This document shows, piece by piece, positions 1 to 5,870 of a stretch of 10,989 nucleotides of DNA (the stretch's first letter is position 1; every line of letters starts with the position of its first letter). The notes under the pieces were generated by a model. That model saw only the letters and a list, made by a program, of their open reading frames with translations. It made no database searches and had not been told where the DNA came from. Both the position numbers and the translations under genes were made by a program. The stretch is taken from assembly GCA_900767195.1 (NCBI GenBank), contig CAAFYG010000094.1, forward strand, positions 1 to 10,989, written 5' to 3'. The DNA is from Clostridia bacterium. GTDB lineage: Bacteria > Bacillota > Clostridia > Christensenellales > Borkfalkiaceae.

Positions 1-183
1 ACGATAAACTGATCGCAAAAATCGCGTTACCCGATTATGAATACGAAACGCTTTTAGCGATGATGAACGGTATGCGGAATGATCGATATGAAACGGTATT
101 TCAATGTAGATTACACCACGATTTACCGCCGCAAACTTCGTATTCAAAAAAAATACTTACACGCCGTAAACGCGTTGCAATAA
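1..183 (+). pseudogene. Sigma-70 region 4 / DUF1492-like helix-turn-helix protein, C-terminal part, frameshifted
   Basis: Two partial frames join into one plausible protein end. The frame starting at base 3 reads DKLIAKIALPDYEYETLLAM and then NGMR. After about base 78 the sense moves to the frame that reads MIDMKRYFNVDYTTIYRRKL and ends at TAA 181-183. Together they have the layout of small phage or conjugative-element regulators with a sigma-region-4-like fold: an 'LPDYEYETLL' helix followed by a helix-turn-helix with recognition helix around VDYTTIYRRKL. Removing one A in the GGAATG at 76-81 would restore a continuous frame, so I see a one-base insertion. The first frame runs on to 296 but becomes a basic, unstructured-looking sequence. 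The start lies outside the window. The family call rests on pattern resemblance only. Such genes commonly sit beside large serine recombinases in Clostridia elements, which fits the neighbours. Confidence 0.5.
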
Positions 184-193
184 CTATACGCAC

Positions 194-199
194 AAGGAG
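194..199 (+). promoter_or_regulatory. Ribosome binding site AAGGAG
   Basis: A perfect AAGGAG lies 9 bases before the ATG at 209. It shows that a real gene began here, although the frame that follows it is now only 19 codons long. Confidence 0.7.
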
Positions 200-208
200 A
201 AAACCGCT

Positions 209-444
209 ATGGAAAAACGAACAATGCGTCATACCGATGAAATTCACGCCGTTTTGCAGGCAATTTAGCAATCAACGAAACCAAAACGCACGATGATGAT
301 ATAATGAAACTTTTAGATTATATTTTCTACCGCGTATACAAAGAAACCACTGCGGAATTAAAACGATATTGCACCGGAAAACAAAAATCCGATATAATGC
401 CCGACTTGCTTTTTCTCTTACAAAGCGAAACCGAATTTCAATAA
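209..444 (+). pseudogene. Small mobile-element accessory protein, broken by a frameshift
   Basis: The ATG at 209 follows a perfect ribosome binding site, but its frame (MEKRTMRHTDEIHAVLQAI) stops at 266-268. A second frame takes over at about 259: GNLAINETKTHDDDIMKLLD, and on to TAA 442-444, with an internal ATG at 304. Adding one base near 257-259 gives a single protein of about 78 residues reading ...HAVLxGNLAINETK... . The parts are rich in charged helix-forming residues, and I see no transmembrane segment. I do not recognise the family. The order regulator, small protein, serine recombinase is typical of integrative elements in Clostridia, so an accessory or excisionase-like role is possible but not shown. 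A strong terminator lies 23 bases downstream. The internal ATG at 304 could still yield a 46-residue fragment, but I see no good ribosome binding site for it. Confidence 0.45.
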
Positions 445-467
445 AAACAGTGATTTATATACATATG

Positions 468-502
468 AAAAACGGCTCTGCACTAAACAAAGCCGTTTTT
501 TG
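468..502. terminator. Bidirectional rho-independent terminator
   Basis: AAAAACGGCT at 468-477 pairs perfectly with AGCCGTTTTT at 491-500, giving a 10-bp stem and a 13-base loop. The T-tract follows on the + strand, and the A-tract on the other side would serve as a T-tract for - strand transcripts. It ends the small-gene unit and would cut off transcription into the recombinase relic. Confidence 0.85.
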
Positions 503-575
503 CTATTTCAGGTAAGAAAATCGCTTTAATTTGATAATTTTGATGAATTTTTAGTGTGTCTATTTTTACCGCTTA

Positions 576-1829
576 AAAGGCATAAAAATAGTCAACGTTT
601 TCTCGGATAAAGCCAAAACAGGCACGAATACCGACCGTCCGGCATTTCAAAAAATGGTGTCCGATGCTCAAACGGGAGCGTTCAAGTACATAATCGTGTA
701 TATGTTCGACAGGTTCGCCAGAAACCGTCGCGACAGCGTTATGTATAAAGAAATGCTCAAAGAAAAATACGGCATAAAAGTTATATCCGCGCTCGAGCCT
801 ATATCCGAAGACGAAGGTGGCAAGTTCTACGAAATGTTTTTGGAGTGGAACGCCGAAAAATACAGTAAACGTCTTTCCAAACGTATCCGCGACGGTATCG
901 ATACGAGTATTGCCAACGGCATGTTTTACGGCGGAAAAGTTCCTTTCGGATATCGTCTTGAAATTGAGCAAACAACCGATAACGATAAACCTGTAAAAAA
1001 AGTTGTTATTTACGACGAAGAAGCAGAAATCATCCGACTTATTTTTACTCAATATGCCGACGGTAAAACCAAAAAGGAAATAGCGGATATTCTGAATGAA
1101 AAAGGCTATCGCATAAACGGAAAGCGTTTCAAAAGTCGTTCTTTCGACAATTGGATGACCAACGAAAAATATACCGGGGAATTTAAGTTCGGCGGCAGAG
1201 ATTGCAAAAATATCTACCCCGCAATCGTGGATAAAGCCTTGTTTTTAAAAGTGCAGGAAAAACTTGCCGAAAACAAGTACGTTCTCGGCGGACAGGAAAC
1301 GGCAAAAGTGCCGTATCTTTTAAGCGGCAAAGTATTTTGCGGACAGGGCGGCTCGGAAATGGTAGCGGATAAAAGTACGGGTAAAAGCGGTAAAAAATAT
1401 TCCTATTATACTTGCAAAAAAAGACAAAAGCACGAGTGCGATAAACTGCGTGAAAATAAGGATAATCTCGAAAGTTACGTTACTTCGTGCGTGGTAAACT
1501 TTTTGAAAGATAAGAAAAACGCGGAAATGGCAGTTGACGACGTATTCGCTTATTACGAAAAACGTACCGACGAAGACAATCTCAGAAGTATCGCCGCGCG
1601 AATTGCCAATATACAAAACGAAGCGGAAAAACTTGCCGACGCGTTTATAGATGCGAAGAGTCAACTGTTGAAAAACAAAATTGAAACAAAAATGACTGAG
1701 TATGAAATACTGCTTAATGATTTGGAAACGCAACCATCAACGCGCATAAAAACGCACCGGATAAACGCGAAAGTAAATATAAATACGCCGGCGGAAATCA
1801 GAATTTCCGCCGCCCGCTTTATTGCTTGA
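576..1829 (+). pseudogene. Large serine recombinase, truncated at both ends
   Basis: Large serine recombinases integrate and excise mobile elements through an N-terminal serine nucleophile. Homology-like sequence starts at about 576 (KGIKIVNVFSDKAKTGTNTD), before the first ATG of this frame at 654. The frame is closed by TAG at 552 and has no ATG, GTG or TTG between 555 and 653. The N-terminal catalytic segment with the serine (usual Y-x-R-x-S) is therefore gone. Remaining parts, numbered from the ATG at 654: rest of the resolvase fold with DRFARNRRD at 19-27; recombinase domain around 99-210; zinc-ribbon at 222-265; coiled coil around 310-358. The zinc-ribbon has C229, C254 and C262, but the expected second cysteine of C-x2-C is glycine (G232, GGC at 1347-1349). 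After about residue 360 (near 1737) the sequence no longer looks like a recombinase, and the usual C-terminal stretch is missing. Almost certainly inactive. Confidence 0.85.
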
Positions 1830-3532
1830 TTATAACACCCGATTTTTATTATTTTCCGGCTTGTTTTTTTCGCCTGCATAATCATTTTATTCAGCTTCCT
1901 GCGGAAGGAGATATGCCATTTTGCCGAACGCCGGTATTCGAAAAATCCCGCCTTCACGCCCTCTTTTTCCAGCAATTCCACTGCCTTTTCCCTGCCCGCG
2001 TAGCTCTCGTACAGCTTCATCGCCCGATAATCCGCAAATCCGTCCGCAAGCGTTTCGTGGCGGATTGATTCGAATACCCCGTCCTTCGTCGGGTACACGA
2101 TAAACGGATCGCCCGCCGGAAACTGCGCGCACGCGTCCGTAACGCAATACGGATCAATCTCTTCATACGCCCCCGACGTGCGATAAAAATTCAGCGACCA
2201 ATGCAAAAATCCGTGTACGCCGTTACGATACATCTGCAAGCCGAGAATTCTCGTGCGCTGCGAAGGCATGTTCAGAAGTCGGTTCGAAAGATAATTTTCC
2301 GTTTGCGTACAAGCATAATATACCCACTCGCACGGCACTTTTAAAAATAAATCCGTACTCGCCACCGGGTGCGTTACCACGCCCGAACGAATAAATTCCG
2401 TTTCGCCCACGGCGTCCATGATTTTCGCTTCGGAAAAATGCCGCAAAATCACGTTTTTTATCGCTTTTACCCGTTCCAGAGCGTCAAGTCCCGGCTCGTC
2501 GGAAATATGAAAATATACCCGATCCGCCAATCCTTTTCCGCGCAAAAACGCGGAAAGCTCCTGCATTATCTTGTTTAAAAACGACAGATACTCTTCGCCC
2601 GAGCTATCGTGTTCCCACCCGAAAATCCGCCGTTTTACGCCGTTTACGCTCGCTTCGATTTTCGGCGGATGCTTGCCGCCCCATTGCGTTGCAAGGTGAC
2701 AAAACTCGATATACCTGATCCCTCGCGCAGAAACGAAAGCGATAAACTCTGCCAAGCGTGAAAAATTAAACGTATATTCCCCGTTTTCGCAGCGCACTTC
2801 CACAAGCTGCACGGTGCGCCGGTACGAGCCTTCGCCCGTATCCAACGCGGGCGTAAACAGCGGCGTATACAGCATATTCACGCCGTGCTTCACCGCGCTT
2901 TCAAGATACTTTTCGAAAATTTTATAAAACGGGCGCGAAAACGGGCGCACGCCGTGCCGATCGCAGATACAATCGTAATGAATCCACATCGTATGCATAA
3001 AATCCGCCTCGGGCAGCGTATCTTCAAGCACCGTCAGGCGAAAAACGCTCGTTTTATCGTACTCCGCCAGCGCGGAATACACGCGCACGCTAATTTCATG
3101 CACGCCCGCCGGCAACCCCGACGAGCCGTCTACCGTAACCCAGAAAACGTTCCACACATTCTGCCGCATGCCGTCGCCAAAAGGATAAACGGGGCGCAGA
3201 AGATCGGGGTATAATCGCCCGTTCGGGCGGCGGTTCACCAGATAATAATCGTCTTTCCTGAAAATATTTTCGGCATACGCGCCGGCAACGCTTTCCACCC
3301 TGCGCACCGATACTTTATCGCCGAGATCGCACTTGACTTCCACGCGGGTATGTTCGCACACTACCCCGCCGAAACACGCCACCTGAAAGTGAAACGTTTC
3401 GTTCTGAAATATCGTATATTCCGACTGCTTCAACACGGGTTTTTTATAGGGAAAAATCTTTTCGAGCGAGCTGACCGTGTATTGTTCCTGCGGCAGAATG
3501 CGCGCTTCGCCCGCTTTTTCGCTTTCTTTCAT
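1661..3532 (-). CDS. DUF4091 family protein (glycoside-hydrolase-like), C-terminus probably extended by a frameshift
   Basis: The frame encodes 623 residues with no signal peptide or membrane segment, so the protein should be cytoplasmic. The C-terminal half carries hallmarks of DUF4091, a family with a TIM-barrel-like fold often near carbohydrate-utilisation genes: HISDEP at 342-347 (candidate acidic catalytic residues D345, E346), the aromatic WVYYACTQ at 403-410, NMPSQRTRILGLQMYRNG around 421-438, HWSLNFY at 444-450, GDPFIVYP at 474-481, and the late SIRHETLADGFADYR. Residues about 20-170 look like a beta-sandwich domain. The ATG at 3532 follows AAGG about 8 bases upstream. Residues from about 557 on are suspect. 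They begin at an A7 run (1863-1869), and losing one A gives ...QAKKQAGK followed by TAA at 1849-1851, just before a hairpin. The last 55 or so codons lie antisense to the recombinase relic. The family has no assured substrate, so I give none. Confidence 0.85.
   Translation of the reverse strand: MKESEKAGEARILPQEQYTVSSLEKIFPYKKPVLKQSEYTIFQNETFHFQVACFGGVVCEHTRVEVKCDLGDKVSVRRVESVAGAYAENIFRKDDYYLVNRRPNGRLYPDLLRPVYPFGDGMRQNVWNVFWVTVDGSSGLPAGVHEISVRVYSALAEYDKTSVFRLTVLEDTLPEADFMHTMWIHYDCICDRHGVRPFSRPFYKIFEKYLESAVKHGVNMLYTPLFTPALDTGEGSYRRTVQLVEVRCENGEYTFNFSRLAEFIAFVSARGIRYIEFCHLATQWGGKHPPKIEASVNGVKRRIFGWEHDSSGEEYLSFLNKIMQELSAFLRGKGLADRVYFHISDEPGLDALERVKAIKNVILRHFSEAKIMDAVGETEFIRSGVVTHPVASTDLFLKVPCEWVYYACTQTENYLSNRLLNMPSQRTRILGLQMYRNGVHGFLHWSLNFYRTSGAYEEIDPYCVTDACAQFPAGDPFIVYPTKDGVFESIRHETLADGFADYRAMKLYESYAGREKAVELLEKEGVKAGFFEYRRSAKWHISFRRKLNKMIMQAKKTSRKIIKIGCYNQAIKRAAEILISAGVFIFTFAFIRCVFMRVDGCVSKSLSSISYSVIFVSILFFNS
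1789..1812 (-). terminator. Probable terminator of the DUF4091 gene
   Basis: CGGCGGAAAT at 1789-1798 pairs perfectly with ATTTCCGCCG at 1803-1812, with a 4-base loop. On the - strand the stem is followed by GCGTATTTATATTTACTTT, a loose T-rich tail. It lies 37 bases beyond the stop (1849-1851) that the DUF4091 gene would have without the suspected frameshift. This supports both the terminator call and the idea that the longer frame is not original. The T-tract is interrupted, so termination may be weak. Confidence 0.55.
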
Positions 3533-3552
3533 TTTGTACCTTAATTTTTTTG

Positions 3553-3598
3553 TGTTTTTTAAAAACGCGTGCCCCGATTTTTATGCAGGGCGCGCGTT
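3553..3598 (-). terminator. Rho-independent terminator after the metallophosphoesterase gene
   Basis: AACGCGTGCCC at 3564-3574 pairs with GGGCGCGCGTT at 3588-3598 (11 bp with one G-T pair and a 13-base loop). On the - strand the stem runs into TTTTTAAAAAACAC. It starts 39 bases after the phosphoesterase stop codon and ends about 20 bases before the DUF4091 start. DUF4091 expression must therefore come from read-through or from a promoter inside this small gap. Confidence 0.75.
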
Positions 3599-3636
3599 CG
3601 TGCAAGTCCTATTCCGTAAAATTTATTCCGCAAAAC

Positions 3637-5715
3637 TTATTTCGAAAGACGAATACCGTCGATAAACACAGAATAATTCTTATACTTAGCGGAATCGGTT
3701 TCCTTATAAACGCCTTTCGCGTCTACGCCGTAGGTTCGCATAGTTAAAGTGTCCTTCTTCACCTCTAAATAACTATACGCCGAATAAGGTACTTCCGAAG
3801 GTTTTCCGTCCACTTCGATACACCCCACCGCGCAAGAAGCAAGCGCTTTGTATATTGTCTTTTCCGCAAGAAGTTCTTTCACTTGCGTATATTTATACCG
3901 CGCCGAAACCTGCATCCCCGAGGTAGGCACCTGGTGATACACCGTGCCGCGATTCGTAATGCCGGCGGGGTATACGAATTCATCTACCTGCGTGCCGTCT
4001 GCAAGCGTAACTTTTTTTGTCTGCCGGGTAACTGCGCTTACGGTAATCTCTTTCGCGTTTGGCTGTCCCGGGAATCTCTTTTCGGGGTTATCGGTATTCT
4101 TCTGCGGCGCGGCGGTTTCATCCCATACAATCGGATATGAAGTATTCAGATCGTGTCCGTGTCCGCACAAAAGCAAATCGAGATCAAGCTCGTCGAATAC
4201 GGGAAGAAGTTGTCCGCCGAGCATAGGTTCGTGAGCGTTGGAAGTAATTCTTGTAAAATCGGGGTAAATCGGACCTTCGTGCATCATTGCCACCACCCAC
4301 TTGATTTCTTCGCGCTGTTTCGCCGCCGTAACATCTTGTTTCAGCCATTCGAGCTGACCTTCGCCGAGCATGCCGTTCTCGTCGTTGTAAACGTCGTTCG
4401 AGCGCAACGCCACGAAGTGTAAAGGCCCGTAATCGAACGAATAGAACATGCCTGCCGAAGCATAGGCGTCTTCCGACCAGTCTACGTTGAACATTTTATT
4501 CACGATGTTGTTCTTTCTGCCGAACGCGTACCACATAGGATCTTCGTGGTTGCCCGCGATCGCCGCCATAGGAAGCGAGAACAGATTTTCATCCCAGCTG
4601 CCGAGCATTTGTTCCCAGTAGCGTGCTTCGATGCCGTAATTGATAATATCGCCGCCGTGCGCAATAAAATCGGCTTCGGGAAAATGCGCGCGCGCTTCTT
4701 TTAAAACTTGCGAAGAATACGTTGTGCCGAGATACCAATCCTGTGAGCCGCCGTAAGAAAGCGTACCCATATTTTCAATCAGGCGGTTTTCCTGCGTATC
4801 TGCGATAAAAATGAAATTCGCGTCTTCAAGTTTCTCTTCGCGCGTGATGAAAGTATATTCCCTACTCCACACGTCCGCCGCAAGATCGCCCATTTTCACC
4901 GTGTACTGAGTTTCGTATTCAAGATTATCCACAACGCCGTTTATCACGTACTCGTCGCGAAACCAGAATTCGGATTCGGCGCGAATCACGCGGGCGGTGT
5001 TTTCGTCTACACTGCCGCCCTTGCTTACATAAATCACGGGGTACAGCGGTTCGGCGCGCGTGTGCCATACTACGCCGTATTTCGTTGCCGCCATGTCGTG
5101 ATAGGTGGTGGAAATCGAAATCGGCTTCAACTGCGCTTTTTGCGTTTCGTCGAGTTCTTCCCACGAAGAAACGAGACCTATCACGCTTGATGCGCCGTCC
5201 ACTTTTGAATTTTCCGTGATTTTATTGCCCGCGCTATCGAGCCAGCCGGTAAAGCGTTTGCCTTTTCTCGCCGCAGGCACGGGAAGTTTGCCGTACTTGC
5301 CACCGTAAACCGCCTGTTTCGCGGCGGGAGCGTTTTCTTCGCCTTCGTCGAACGTAATCGTCACGTTTGACTGCACAAAATACGCTTTCGCCGCATAATT
5401 TCGCATCGCGCCGGAAATCACGTAGGAATTGCCGTCCATTTCCACTTCGTTGCCGTTGATCTCAAACAAAGCGAGTAAATAGCCGTTTTCCGGCACGGCG
5501 GTGAATGTAACGCTTTCGCCGAATTGCACTTTTTCTTTACTTGCCGTGAGCTTGCCGCCCGCACCGGACGTTGCCGATACGGTATATTCGGGCAACGGGG
5601 CTTCCGCGCCGTTTTGTTCGCCGTTATTTTCGCCGTTTGACGCGCTGCAAGCCGTGGCGCAGAGCGCGCCCGCGGAAAGCGTGAAAGCAAGCGCAAGACT
5701 GATCAATTTTTTCAT
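3637..5715 (-). CDS. Lipoprotein metallophosphoesterase with InlB-type repeats and a purple-acid-phosphatase-like domain
   Basis: This is a 692-residue, probably membrane-anchored extracellular phosphoesterase of the calcineurin-like superfamily, which uses two metal ions to cleave phosphate esters. The lipoprotein signal is MKKLISLALAFTLSAGALC with lipobox ATAC and Cys23. Next are a divergent InlB B-repeat-like domain (about 44-113), a second InlB-type repeat (about 116-170, ending near RFTGWLDSAGNKI), and a fibronectin-like domain as in purple acid phosphatases (about 195-292). The catalytic domain (about 300-560) shows ADTQ 305-308, HGGD 353-356, GNHE 388-391, MMHEG with H479, and GHGHD 518-522, a full metal-ligand set. 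I chose ATG 5715 because AAGGAG (5721-5726) lies 5 bases upstream; the in-frame GTG at 5719-5721 overlaps that site. A hairpin-containing gap separates it from the gene before it. The substrate is unknown: a nucleotide, phosphorylated glycan or teichoic-acid-like polymer would all fit. Confidence 0.9.
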   Translation of the reverse strand: MKKLISLALAFTLSAGALCATACSASNGENNGEQNGAEAPLPEYTVSATSGAGGKLTASKEKVQFGESVTFTAVPENGYLLALFEINGNEVEMDGNSYVISGAMRNYAAKAYFVQSNVTITFDEGEENAPAAKQAVYGGKYGKLPVPAARKGKRFTGWLDSAGNKITENSKVDGASSVIGLVSSWEELDETQKAQLKPISISTTYHDMAATKYGVVWHTRAEPLYPVIYVSKGGSVDENTARVIRAESEFWFRDEYVINGVVDNLEYETQYTVKMGDLAADVWSREYTFITREEKLEDANFIFIADTQENRLIENMGTLSYGGSQDWYLGTTYSSQVLKEARAHFPEADFIAHGGDIINYGIEARYWEQMLGSWDENLFSLPMAAIAGNHEDPMWYAFGRKNNIVNKMFNVDWSEDAYASAGMFYSFDYGPLHFVALRSNDVYNDENGMLGEGQLEWLKQDVTAAKQREEIKWVVAMMHEGPIYPDFTRITSNAHEPMLGGQLLPVFDELDLDLLLCGHGHDLNTSYPIVWDETAAPQKNTDNPEKRFPGQPNAKEITVSAVTRQTKKVTLADGTQVDEFVYPAGITNRGTVYHQVPTSGMQVSARYKYTQVKELLAEKTIYKALASCAVGCIEVDGKPSEVPYSAYSYLEVKKDTLTMRTYGVDAKGVYKETDSAKYKNYSVFIDGIRLSK

Positions 5716-5720
5716 GTTCA

Positions 5721-5726
5721 CTCCTT
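5721..5726 (-). promoter_or_regulatory. Ribosome binding site of the metallophosphoesterase gene
   Basis: AAGGAG on the - strand stands 5 bases before the ATG at 5713-5715. It decides the start, because the upstream in-frame GTG overlaps this site and could not use it. Confidence 0.8.
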
Positions 5727-5778
5727 AAAACTTATCGTTTTCCCCTATTTTTCGTATTTTGTTTTCAAGCGTTTCGGG

Positions 5779-5820
5779 GCGGCGGTTTTGCCGCTTTCCG
5801 TGAAAAGCCGCCGCTTTTTT
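5779..5820 (+). terminator. GC-rich hairpin with a T-tract on the + strand
   Basis: GCGGCGG at 5779-5785 pairs with CCGCCGC at 5808-5814. TTTT and AAAA just inside could extend the stem past a one-base bulge. Six T residues follow at 5815-5820, so it looks like a terminator for + strand transcripts, although no + strand gene is visible here. Read on the - strand it is a hairpin between the 845-residue gene and the metallophosphoesterase gene, without a T-tract. It may be a transcript-processing or stability element, a weak terminator, or a block to antisense transcription. Confidence 0.5.
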
Positions 5821-5870
5821 AAGAAATCGCCGCCGCCCGCATGCCGAAAATATTTTGAATGACTTTTAGT

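Noticed and set aside
573..1052. Open frame of 159 codons on the - strand
   Set aside because: Mirror of the recombinase relic, Phe-rich with no domain pattern.
5719..5721. GTG as the start of the metallophosphoesterase
   Set aside because: It overlaps the AAGGAG site that perfectly serves the ATG six bases downstream.
5716..5870. A sigma-A type promoter for the metallophosphoesterase (TTGAAA on the - strand near 5762-5767)
   Set aside because: No acceptable -10 hexamer at the right distance; the match is too weak to list.
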